From: Saururus chinensis
Taxonomy: Eukaryota > Streptophyta > Magnoliopsida > Piperales > Saururaceae
NCBI GenBank assembly: GCA_035235625.1
Contig: CP141149.1
Location: 6,044,893-6,108,892 of the forward strand
DNA length: 64,000 nucleotides
Direction: 5' to 3'
Within the stretch, counting starts at the first letter, position 1, and each line of letters starts with the position of its first letter. Shown piece after piece: positions 25,944 to 37,900 of the stretch. A program made the position numbers and the translations under genes. A model generated the notes under the pieces. That model was not told where the DNA came from. It did no database searches and saw only the letters and a list, made by a program, of their open reading frames with translations.

Positions 25944-27217
25944 ATGGCGCAAGGCAAGCAACCTACCACAGCCCCAGAAGTTCAGCCCGAGAAAGAGATC
26001 GAAGCTTCAGCGGACAACCCCAAAACTATCCCGGAGACCATCAATGCTCCTACCCTGGCGCAAATTATGGCAAAGATCAAGTCCCAGACCATGGCCATTG
26101 CACAGCTATAGGCAGGACCTTCGGCGCCATCAGCACCACTCCTCTCCAGACCACTAGTCACTAACATGGAGAAGGGAGATACTTCGCGGGCACCAGAACA
26201 TCGCTGCTCAAGAAATGGCGGATAGGGTGACGCGTGTTCCACAACCTCCACTTCTCTTTGGCACCGTCGACCATACTGGAGAAGGGAGGTGCCAAGCCTA
26301 GGATATACAAGGCCCACTAGGTGATCGGGAGAACGCCGCAATGGTACTGCCCCACAGAAACTTGTTTCATGAGATGGAGGATGACTGAGAGGAGTACCCA
26401 TGGCCTCGCGGAGGGCTAAGGGGAGGTGCTGAGCCCTGTTTGGCCAGCCTGCAATTCCCACACTACAATGGGGACGATGACCCGGTAAAGTGGTTGTACA
26501 TGGCTGAGAAGTTTTTTGCCTACCAGGGAACACAATCCGAGGCTGAACGACTGCGCATAGCTGCGTTCCACCTGGATGGTGACGCTTCTATCTAGTTCTT
26601 GAGTTTTGAGAAGGAGGTGTACTACCCCACTTAGGCTGCCTTCTCTGATGAACTATACATCCAATTTGGCCCCAACGAATTCTAGGACTTCAATGAGATG
26701 CTTTCAGCATTGCGACAAACCACCACCATCCGGGCCTACTGCACAGAGTTCATGAAGGTTTCCAACTGCCTTCCCGATTGGCCGGTGGTAGCCTTGGTGG
26801 GGACATTCAAGAGGGGATCAAGCGGAAGATATTGGAGGAGATGCGTCACTTCCCTTGCACTAGTATGTGGGACGTCGTGCAGAATACACTAATTGAGGAG
26901 GAGAAATTGGCTAGGCAGCGGAGAGGGGGGCAGCTTGCTCCCTTCCCACGTTCTACTATCAGCGCTAGCCCCCTTTCCACCCCAACCAGCACCTCAGTGC
27001 CAAGCAGCAATGGCCAATAGCACCCTCCACTAGGCCAGGTTGTCTATCACCTCACACCGGCCCAGATGGAGGAAGGTCAGTCCAAGGGGCTATGCTTCCA
27101 CTACGATGAAAAGTTCATCCCAGGGCACCATTGTTACGTCAAGGGCAGCCTCCTTGTGGGGAAGATCAAGGAAGAGGACATGGCGGACAGATCAGACTCT
27201 TCCCACTATGACGATGT
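25944..27217 (+). pseudogene. Ty3/gypsy gag pseudogene (plus-strand copy)
   Basis: The frame opens MAQGKQPTTAPEVQPEKE and corresponds to MVRGKQPATAPEVQPEK of the copy at 48906-54060. Further on are recognisable gag segments (hydrophobic-PxYNGDDDPxKWL near 26450-26500, FHLDGDAS near 26565, and the YxTEFMKVSNCLPDWP segment near 26740). The zinc knuckle near 27090-27130 reads CFHYDEKFIPGHHC, with Tyr in place of the second Cys. Stops and frameshifts are frequent. Homology ends at about 27217, before the protease, so pol is missing. Confidence 0.82.
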
Positions 27218-28745
27218 TGTTAAATTTTAATTATTTACTCGCAACTGTACGAATCTGGTAGTTAAGTGGCTAAATCAAGTGTCGATCCCATAGAGACTTG
27301 AAATCGGAACCAAATTTAATCTATCTCAAGTAAACCCTAATCTAGTTAACAAATATAAAGATAATAATTGGACTAAAGTAACTAACAAAAGCAAATAAGA
27401 TTTCTAGGCAATTAAACTATCTAAATCAAAATTCCAAATCTTTAACTAAGAATAAGAAAACAATGCAAAATAAATAAAATACTATCAAATAAATAAAATA
27501 CTAAGGAATAAACAAAATACTAAGGCATAGGAATCCACATTCATCAAATCATAGAAACTAACCCAACAACCAAGAAATAGTTTCATGATGGTGGCGGTGT
27601 GATGAGGATGAATCCCCTTCCCTTGCCAGCTGGCAGCGGATGAACACTAGAGCGAGAAAACACCATGGGGGTTGCACTAGTGCTTGTTTGCTTGGTTGAA
27701 CTGAAGAGTGGCCAGTCTAGCGGAAGCACGGTGAGATGGGGGTGGCGCACCAATAAAAAATTAGCCTTTATGATTAAACTACAACTATCATGCATAAAAC
27801 CCAAATCAATTAGCAATAAACATATCCAATCAAATAGATCATGCAATTAAGAAAACTAAATTGGATCAAAAGCATACTGACCTGGGTTGTCCAACCCTTG
27901 CATGCCCTTCAAGAGATCAACCTGCGCACATCAATCTCAAGGAAAACAAGCTAATGAAAAGGAGATTACCTCTATGTGTTGATCCTTCAAAAACTGATGT
28001 TTGGATTGAAGAAATCACAGCAAGATCAATCCCTTGAATCAACCACCACGTTCCAGCCAAGGAGGAGAGGCTTCTCCCCCTTAATCAGCCCACCAAAGAG
28101 ATTAAGGAGAGGGGAGCAAAGGGGTGGCCAAGAGCTTTTCCCAAAGTATGTGCAAGCCGCACCAATGAGGGAGAGAGGGGGCAGCTTGATTGGGAGAGAG
28201 GAGACAAGAGGGGGTGGCTTGATTTGGAGAGAGGAGACAAGAGGGGGGCACTTAGGGCAATCTCCTCTCCCTTTCTCCCTTAAATACTCCCCCACTTTCC
28301 TATCTTAAGCGAGTCTATAAGTGGTCAATTCTAAATGGGCTTCCTTGCTCATTTCTTCTAGTTTATCTTGAGGTTCATACACAACGAAAATGGGCTCTGT
28401 CTCTCAGAGCCCGCGGTGGCTTGAATCCCTTGCACACGGCCAAGCCCGTGACATAATCAACCCTTTGCTAACCACAGGCCCCATCCTCGACACATAATTT
28501 GTGCATGTGGGCCCCATAACGTATTAATGTACGACCTAGTCAAATACCTAGTGTGCGTGTGTGACATCAGCAGGTCCCAATTGAATTAGTGTAACGATAA
28601 CATATGTGGAGTCGGCGCGGCCACCCCCAACACCCTGAGACCCTATGGCCCATACCGGTTCACCCGGATCATGACAACATTGAACCAAACCGAGCTTGAG
28701 CCCATACCATAGTCCAACATAAACGATATAAATTTTTAGCCACAA
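27218..28745 (-). mobile_element. LTR-like repeat, probably minus orientation
   Basis: Begins TGTTAAATTTTAATTATTT with TACTCGCAACTGTACGAATC shortly after, a phrase I associate with a common plant LTR-type repeat. It carries TATTTAAGG on the minus strand near 28275-28283, a possible promoter TATA. The right edge is uncertain. Frames at 27976-28308 on both strands are low-complexity Gly/Arg- or Pro/Leu-rich and not credible genes. Confidence 0.4.
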
Positions 28746-29645
28746 AGGAAGTCTGAGATGGCTGACTAGAGCAGAATTGGGTACAACCTTGGGAGGCAGA
28801 CGTTAAGTGGGGACAAAGGGAGGCCAGATTAAGGCAGAATAGACCCTCAGGAAAGGGCTACGACCAAAAGAAGAGGGAGAAAAATGGCAGCCTCAAGGAT
28901 GGATGGAGTGGCTGGAGTTGGCGTGGAATGGAAGGAAATGTACTCTAAGAAGTCGGGTTTGTACCTGGGGAGATGGAGGAGCGTCTGGATCAGGCTTGGA
29001 GTGTAGACGGGGATGGGGGGCTCTCTGCGAAAGGAAAACAAACTTCGTAGAAAGTAGCGTGGATTTGGTTGGCATTCCTCTACACCTAGTGGGTCCAGTT
29101 GGGCTCACACTGGGCTCGGCCTTGTTGACTAATCATGAGCTACGTGACGGTGGATCAAGAGGGGATGTGAAGCTAGGCCCGCACAGCTTCCCCCACCAGA
29201 GGAAAAGGAGGGAGCTAGATTTAAGGCAACCACAGGCTGGATCAGGGCACCCACGTGCTACAAGGGAAGGGGCACCGAAGACAAAGGTTGACCAGGGTTA
29301 AAGGGGGGGTGAAGGAGCCTGCTAGGGCCAAATGGCCCAAAACTCCTCCACGAGACGGGATGGAGTACTTCATAGGGAAGAAGAGAAGGCAAGGGACTCA
29401 AACTTCAAAATAATAGAGGAAATCTTAGAGGAGAAAGAGACGCGTCCCGCCTACTAGTCCACATGAACCCCTACACAGCTAGCGAAGGAAGTAAAGGAAG
29501 CTATGGGTGGGTCCAACAAACCAAGTATGGGGGTGACGGGGCTGGCATCTAGGAGAACAGTAAAGCCAAAGGGAGAGACATCCCCATATGAATCAACAGT
29601 TCCTATGTCATCGGCGGATGTTGGACGCCAGCCCTGTCTGGCGCC
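28746..29645 (+). other. Possible LINE 5' region (ORF1 area)
   Basis: A GC-richer stretch directly upstream of the LINE ORF2 start, in the place where ORF1 of a plant L1 element would be. A 132-codon frame at 28903-29301 is rich in Gly, Arg and Ser and shows no recognisable gag-like or zinc-knuckle motif. The assignment rests on position only. Confidence 0.3.
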
Positions 29646-31145
29646 ATGAGGTCGCTTTGTTGAAACTGCTAAGGAGCGGGGGAATCCCTGGATAGGATAG
29701 TTCTGTGCCTAGCTAACTTGGTGAGGGAAGTTATCCCAAGGTCTTGTTTCTATGAGAAGCAAGGTGGGATGCTAAGTAAATAGAGAAAATTCATATCCAA
29801 CTTGAAGTCGACGGGGTATTTGTTGTAAATAGAGAAGGGGCAGCCTTGAACTGCTGTGGATGGAGGAAACAGACCTCAGAATTAGAAACTTTGCCTAGTT
29901 CCACATCGATGCTACTGTGCACGATCCGACCCTAAGAAAATAATGGGTCTACGAACACCCGGAGGTGAGCAAGAGGAAAGAAACATAGTCACTAATGAGT
30001 ATGTTGAGCAACCAATCTGATCTCCCATGGGTGTGCGGTGGGGACTTCACCGAAGTCCTGGCTGTCTGGGAAAAGGAGGGGAGATCCCGAAGGAGAGGTA
30101 GCAAACAGATGGGTTCTGGATGACTCTGAAGGACTGCGACCTTTTACCTCCCTTTAAAGGGAACCCCTTGGATGTGGTGCAATGAATGCAAAGGTGGGCA
30201 AAGGATTTGGGAAAGGCTCGATTGGTTTGTGGGTAACTCGGGATGGAATGAATTTTATGCTTTCTCATTTGTCTAGCACGTAGTGTCCCCTTCCTGATAT
30301 CACTACCCCATTGTATTACACATCTTCTAGGCTCCTAGTACGGGGAGATCTTCCCATTGCCCCTTCCATTTTAAGGAGATGTGGGTTAGGCAGGTGGATT
30401 GCAAGGTGCTCATCGGGGACACATGGACTGATGAGGATTCAGGTGGCGGATATGGGTTGGACCAGTTAGGGGCAGACTTGGGGAGGTGTATTGAAATGCT
30501 GATTGTATGGAACATGTCCAAATTCTGGCATGTCCAACGTCAAGTTAGGCTAGCCAAGGACAGAATCAGGAAGTTGGAAGAGAGGGGTACCAATGAGAAC
30601 TATTGGAAGGCTAGACAGCTCAGGATGGATATGAACGAACTCTACAAAAGGGAGGAAGTTCTCTAGAGCCAACATTCAAAAGCCTTATGACTAAAGGAAG
30701 GGGACAGATACCAAGTACTTTCATGCGAAGGCCCCCAAAGGAAAGGGACAGAAATACCAAGTACTTTCAAAAGCCTTATGACTAAAGGAAAGAGACAATG
30801 TAACTTCATCCTAAAGGAAAGGGACAGAAATACCAACTACTTTCAAAAGCCTTATGACTAAAGGAAAGAGACAATGTAACTTCATCCTAGGTTTATGTGA
30901 CCAAGATGGTAGATCGGTCAACGAGGAGGACCGCTTGGGGGAGTTGGCCAATGGACACTTCATAAATCTATATGCCACTTTGAGCCCGGGCTGGAATGCG
31001 GAGGTCTTAGTGGGTATTAGATGGGTGGTGATAGACGATATGAATGTTAAAATGACAACGAGGTTCACAGGGGATGAGGTGCCTAACTGATATGGTGCTT
31101 TCCATGTTCACCATTCCATAGGGATGATCTAGGTACTGATATTTC
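29646..31145 (+). pseudogene. L1-type LINE ORF2 remnant (endonuclease and linker)
   Basis: ORF2 of plant L1 elements encodes an AP-type endonuclease followed by reverse transcriptase. Here the start reads like MRSL-C-stop-NC-stop-GAGNPW, a decayed form of the usual W-N-C-R-G-L-G opening. Near 30010-30060 the frame gives LPWVCGGDFTEVL, the endonuclease G-D-F-N-E motif with Thr for Asn. Near 30200 it gives RIWERLDWFVGN. The linker follows at 30379-30666 with KLEERGTNENYWKARQ, and RT-proximal sequence up to DEVPN at about 31090. The catalytic RT motif is never reached. Numerous stops and frameshifts; clearly dead. Confidence 0.82.
30737..30888 (+). repeat. 76-bp tandem duplication inside the LINE
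   Basis: Two near-identical 76-bp units (30737-30812 and 30813-30888) each run from AAAGGAAAGGGACAG to CAATGTAACTTCATCCT and differ by one base or so. A third partial resemblance lies just upstream at 30680-30736. It arose after insertion of the LINE. Confidence 0.9.
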
Positions 31146-31612
31146 CCTATTACTGATGTATTAGCCACTTACTGTAAGCTTGAGGATGTCCGCCTTTTCT
31201 TCTTTAGTCAATTGCGGCCTTTCTCATGGAATGCAATGAGGCGCGGCCTCCATTATCACCAGTGGCAAATAGGTGCTGTCTTGCCAAGCTAGAGTATCAA
31301 GTTCAAATCCACTTGCTAGAATGTAGTGCAAACAGAACTCCAGACGAATAAATAAAGGTACAGCAGGCAATATTGCCGATCTATCTGTAAAAGAAGAAAA
31401 TCACTCACCCACCCCAACCCCAATTAAGGAAAATAAAAGTCAAATATCGTTGATGCTGCTATAAAAAACGCGCGTATCTGTGAGGGATATTTAAAATGTA
31501 GGGACTAGCGGAGCCTTCAGATCCATAAAAAGGTCATTAAGACCTCGTTCAACATGTTTCTCCGACATTTCAGATCCAAAACTCATTACCTGTGGGGACA
31601 AGTTTCTTTCTC
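31146..31612. other. Spacer between LINE remnant and SNARE gene
   Basis: No gene recognised. It separates the truncated LINE from the presumed 3' end of the minus-strand SNARE transcript. GC-rich words near 31215-31260 may be repeat-derived. Confidence 0.3.
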
Positions 31613-31618
31613 TTTATT
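31613..31618 (-). promoter_or_regulatory. Candidate poly(A) signal of the VTI11-like gene
   Basis: AATAAA on the minus strand, about 355 bp after the stop codon, in an acceptable position for the 3' UTR end. Transcript data would be needed to choose it over weaker signals. Confidence 0.35.
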
Positions 31619-31973
31619 CCGTAATCTATAACCAAACCGATGTTTTTGCTAAAACACTGTTGCTTAGTCAAAACAGTGTCTATGATGGAGAAGCTCCAAA
31701 GGGAACCCCTGTCTGGGGAATCCTATAGCCAACAGTAAGACAAAGAGAGGGCCGAAGCCACGCAATAGGGAGCCAGAGCTCAAGCCTGAGAGATAAGATC
31801 CGAGACATAATGTTCATTCTGCATCAGTCTAGCTTACTTAAAATACTTTTAACATTTAAACCAGATACAATGAGAGCATCAGAATCCCATTACACTTATG
31901 CACACACCAATAAAGATAATACAAATCACATTTGTCACACAAAAAATTCAAAAGTATTGGATGGATAACTGTT

Positions 31974-34900
31974 TCAGTGGGCAAGCTTAAAATACAGAAT
32001 TATGATAATAGCCAAAATCAGAGCCACTATGATTGAGCCAATTATCCATTTATTCCTATTCATCCTTTTTGACATAGTTGTCAGAATCCTCTTGCTCTTG
32101 CCAATATAGTCATCAACCCCATGAAGCTGCAGTAGGTGTACAATATGAGAGAGAGAGAGAGAGAGAGAAAGAAAGAGAGAGAGCATAGTGAGTGAGAGAG
32201 AGAGAGAGCATACTGTGTTATTTGCATTAAGTAAGGATTGACGTTGTTGATGCAAGTCTTGAAGTATGGAGACACCAAGCTGTTCTGTCTCCAGCATGGT
32301 TCTTCTACTCTCCTTGATTCTGTCGCTAGATTGATTTAATCTTTCTGTTGACATTAAAAGTCTCGCTTTTTGATCAGCAGAAACCTGCAGTTATGTAACT
32401 AATCAGACATGTGGCACTACCAAAACTCATGACTAGAGTATTCTGTTGACATTAAAAGTCTCGCTTTTTTATCAGCAGAAACCAGCAGTTATGTAACAAA
32501 TCAGACATGTGGCACTACCAAAACTCATGACTAGATGTAAAACTCAAGTCAATGTCACCATCGCTATATATGACCACACATGCAAAAACTAATAGAAAGT
32601 TACAATGATGCCCTTGATTGCAACACATCACCATCTAATAAGTTACAACTACATCAATTTGAGCATAAATGCATTCCAATATAATAGAGGGCCAAAATGA
32701 CCATGGAGAAGTAACAGCAGAAAGCGCGAGTAATTCCATGATGTAAGACATTAGTAATTCTTTTTACAACGGGCATGAGAAGCATGAGAAAGAAGTGGAA
32801 CGAACACGATTTTAAATTCATTATGGGCATTTCTCACACTAAAAAAACTAAAACATAATCCAAAACTGTACAAAAAGTTGTCGCCGATTCAGAGCTCTCT
32901 TCAGCAGAATGATGATGGAGATTCCTAACTTCAATTTGGAGTTTCAGAGCTGTTACAAAGTACAAGTAGAGGTTAGACAAACTTCTTCATAGAGACAGCT
33001 CAGCTCAGGGCTTGGTTTGGTTTGATAGCTAATCCCACAAATGACTGGAGTTAATTCAATAAGACTAATAAGGAATTTGACCTTGAGTAGGTTCGGGATT
33101 AGTCAAGTATAAAAGACTAAAGCTAGTTCAATAGAAGTTTAAGGTCCTTGAATGAAATCAAACACAATCCAAAACTTTAGAAAACATTGTCGCCGATTCA
33201 GAGCTCTCTTCAGCAGAACTGTGATGAGGATTCCCCAGTTCAATTTAGAGTTTCAGATCTGTTACAGTCTACAACTAGAAATCAGACAAACTTCTTCAAA
33301 GAGGCTGCTTGGCTCAGGCTTTGGTTTAATTTGATAGATAATCCCACAAATGATTGGAATTAATTCAACAGGATTTATAAGGAGTTTGACCTTGAGTAGG
33401 TTCGGGATTAGTTAAATATAAAAGACATAGCTAGTTGAATAGTAGTTTAAGGTCCTCGAATGCCATATAAAAGACTAAAGCTTGGGTTCAGTTCTGATTA
33501 TATAAAAAATGCATTGTTTCATTTCCTAATCCTTTCTTCTGCTTCATTCCTCTTCTACTTTGCTCTAGTTTTGAGTTGTAATCTGTCCAATTTCATCAAT
33601 TAATTATTTTTTTGGTGTTTGGGCTGTGCTAAAATATCACTGTTCAGTATACTACAAACTTCAGTGAATTAGTTAGCCAAATTGTCTATGAATATCTCTT
33701 AGTAAAAAATGTCTCCTTTTTTAACAGAAATTAATTAGATAAAGACTAATAAATTTTATTCTCTGGTACTACTCCCATCAACAGCGGGTTTCATTAAAAA
33801 AAACATGATGTTGCCAATAAACTGGCAGAGTTTTAAGTGAAAATTAGACAAAAAGGAGAAAAGTTAGGATCTAGAGAGAAAGTTGAAGGATGACAACAGA
33901 AATTAGGGAGAGAAACCCTCATTACGAACTAATCCATGATCTTTACCACTCTAAACAGAATTACAAAAGCCCTCATGATATGTCAATCTTATGTCCCTAA
34001 AAATCCTTAGAAAAAAATCTACCCTGCTGAATAAATAAACTATTTACTCTCCAATACAACCAATGTTCGCCATCTAACATTTTAGGAAAGTACAGATTCG
34101 TACTTAACATTTGAGTTAGCACCAATTGCATGCTTAAATAATTGAATACTTTCCAAATATGCAACTATCACAGATATTGAAATAACATACCATCAATAAA
34201 GCTAAATATGCAACTATTGCACATTTTTGTGAGATAGTTATGTATACTTAACAAATATAAATATTGAAGTAAAGTTCACAAAAAAGTTATTTGCTAGTTA
34301 AAAACAAAAAGCTTAAGATCTTATGTCACCACCTTAATAAACTTCATGAGATCTTGCAAGATGGCATTCCATCATTACAACTGAACATAATTCCTAAACT
34401 ACTGCCATTGTCAGTCCCTACTAAAAACCCACATCATCATACTAGTTGGGTGCACTATGTGTTTCTCAAGGTGGCAGCAAGAATATTGGTTTCTCATGTC
34501 CCCTCTTAACTGATTTTCTGTTTTTCCTATTAGCAAAAACCCTCTACTTATTGCATAAGAGAGAGAGACATAAGTACCAGCCAAGAGATAGGTCAGGACA
34601 AAAATGATTCTGCAATAGAGTACAAATGTTGACCGAACACTTAAGTCCAAAAGGACAATTCTTAAGATTTTTAAAATCCAAAAGCCCAACAATAAATTAT
34701 TGTCCAACAAAAATGAGTCAAAAAACATTATTTCATTTTTCAAGACAATCTAGATGTTGCATTGTCCTTTCAATTGTAATCATAGGTCGAACTCCGAAAC
34801 ATTATACCATCAAAAGAGGCTATCATTTCTACAGATTGCTTTAATTGTTTGCTTTGATCATGCAACAAATCAAAATCATGATATTCTCCTACTCTGTTCA

Positions 34901-37900
34901 GTACATTCAAGAACTATGTTTAAGTCAAAACCATAATTGATAATCCCACAGAACAGACAAAAAATTATGCTTGTCAAAGAAAGAATGCATAACGCCACTG
35001 GAAAGAGCAAGATAAGGATTCCATCAAGTGTCGGAAGAGAAGCAACAACATGCTGCTATAAACCCTGAGGATACTTAAAAAGCACAACACGAAATAGCAA
35101 CATATTTCGTAAAAGAACAAACTCATAAATATATATTAAAAATCATGTTAGACAGCTAAAATTATATTATCTGGTACTTTGAGCTGATAGTTTTTAACAT
35201 CTGAAAAGAATGAAGATAATTAAATAAACCATACTTTTGACTTGCATTGCAGTTCCATAGAATATTAACATTAAAACCTGTCTAAGATAAATTTAGTTAA
35301 GCATTTGCTCCAGAATTACTCTTTCTTGTAACATCTTTAACCAGATAGTATAAATTCACAAAGATTTATAAGTTACCATATAAAATATTAAGCCAAAAAG
35401 AGGTCCACTATCTCTTCGACTAGGTTTTCTTCACACATACACGAAAAGTATCACCCTTATCAAATTAGGTCAGAGAATTACCATCAATGTATCTTTCATT
35501 CCAGATTCCAGTAGCTCATCTCTTGCAGCCATATTTGCATTAGTAGAGGCAAGATTTTTAACTTCACTCTTCAAATTGTTGAGATCAGATTTGTACTCCC
35601 TTAATTTAGCAAGAAGCATGCCCTTTAAATTGGGCTGTAAGCTTCTAGCCTCCAGGTCCATCTTCCGAATCTACAAAAACATAATAGACTGACAGTTTCT
35701 TTATATGTAAAGTACAAAGAAGTCAATAAATAATTAATTGAAATATACAATACCAAGGCCTCAGCATTATCTATTCCAGACTTTATTTCTGAAATCTTCT
35801 GCTTCCTCTGCTCTGTAAAGTCAAGAAAGAACAACAGAGTAGAGTAATAAGAACAAGAAGAACAAAGTTCACAAAAGATATGGTGTCCTTGGAAAAAAAA
35901 TTCTTTCAAATCAGCCAAGAAAAAATTCTACAAGTTCGTCGTGTTTATACAAACAACTCAGTCTGCAAACATACAATCTGCATTACATTTTCTTTTCAGT
36001 AAAAAAGCTATATGGGTGTTCATAATCAGCTCAATCACCAATACCATCATACATCCAAGGTAGAAAACAGCCTGATTATCATCCATAAATTTCATAGTCC
36101 AAGGTAGAAAACTGCCTGATTATCATCCATCAATATCATAATCCAAGGTTAAAAGCAACCTGATTATTACCCATTAATATCACACATCCAAGGTAGAAAA
36201 CAGCCTGATTATCATACATCAATATCATAAATCCAAGGTAGAAAACAAGCCTGATTATCATCCATTAATATCATACATCCAAGGTAGAAAACAGCCTGAC
36301 TAAACACATGAACGCTCACTTGTATTCTCAATCCCATACAGAGCTGTATGACATCCAGACACATAAACGAAAAATATAAATGATAATTCAACCGAAAATA
36401 CTTGATTTTATCAAAGGAGATATAAAGCTACTAGAATCTATAGAGGCATGAAGCTCAGAATGCCAATGCCAAAGATACTTTCCTGCCTTAATAAGCTCCA
36501 GTAAGAACAAGTATTAAATTCCTTATCTCTCTCAATCTAATTGTACTCCATTTCCCGAAACCACCCTCTAGCATCATTCCATACAACAATTTGTAATGAC
36601 TTTGTGCAGGTTACGCAACAAAAACATACGAAGCGAATGCATAAATGTATATGTTATGACCCTGCGAACGGTTATGAGAATTGGAGAAGAGATTGGGAAA
36701 GGGAAGAGAAGAAAGATTAGAGAAGAAAGGATGAGGAGCACTTGCAGATTGCAAATCCGATCTCCCCTTGGAAGAGAAGGTCGGGAATTCAGAGAGGAAG
36801 AAGAGTCGAGCGAAGGAAGGAAAAAGAGTTGATTATTTTTTGCATAAACCTAATTACAACGAATCAGCCAACTTAAGGCTGACGGCCATCAGGCTACATA
36901 GAAACAACCATCTAACTACATAGGCTAAAACTAACTACTAACTAAACTGACTAATAACTGATTTAAAGCAACAACGTGCACACTAACATGGATGCCTACG
37001 TGCACTTATTATAACAACTAATAAAGTAACTGTAGATCATAACAGTATACACATTTATTCCATCCACATAGAATGAGTTACTTATGCAACTGCAACTGTT
37101 CTAATTTTCGTTTTATGAATTTAAGGACTGAGACATAATTAGTCAAAATGTTATGCTGGTAATTATCAAATTTCTATAAGTCAAAAGAATAGTTTTTATT
37201 CCAAATAAGTCAACGAACATGTAACTTCAAAATTTGTTTGTATTCCTAATAAAAGGAAAGTACAACGAACACGTTACTAACTGAAGGTATGAAACTCTAC
37301 TTTAAGACATCGCACAGAGACTTAAGCTATAGTACTTAAATTTCAGCATATTCTGCAAATTGATTGCAGGTGTTTCTCTTGCACCAGCAACTCATAAAGA
37401 TATAAAAAGTAAATGTTACAGGAAAAATGACAGACGGGCATTTCTCCTCACTATAATTATTGCTTATGAAAGGGAAACAGTGAACAACCATCATGTCACA
37501 TCTGAACAAACAAAATTCTCATTTTGAAGCTACAGTTATCTATAGCTGTAAATCATTTAGTCTTAAGGCCTGCTTCTCCAATTTCTTCTATAAACACAGT
37601 CAAGAAATGCCAATCCAGCAACTTCTACGAGTCAAGGAAAAAGTTCCAGTATGTATATTTACTAACTAGCACAGATTCAAGAGTTGCATAAATTTTTACG
37701 TTGATCATGAAGTCTCGAAACTCTAGCACAATGCATGCCCACCAACAAAAGTACTTCTAAATCCATGAAGAAAATCATATATAAAAGTGAATATATACAG
37801 ATGCAGACAATGAGATACATGTCATTAAACCAAACAACAAGAAAAAAAGAAAGATAGACAATATCCCTTACCACCATCAAGATGAACAGAAGATGTACAC

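Noticed and set aside
25982..26533. A 183-codon minus-strand frame
   Set aside because: Antisense to a clearly recognisable gypsy gag; the plus strand carries the homologous protein.
31974..32354. A single 126-codon minus-strand frame taken as a complete short SNARE
   Set aside because: It is the fusion of exon 4, the in-frame 87-bp intron 4 and exon 5; homology shows that the Ser/Leu-rich middle is intronic and that three more exons lie upstream.
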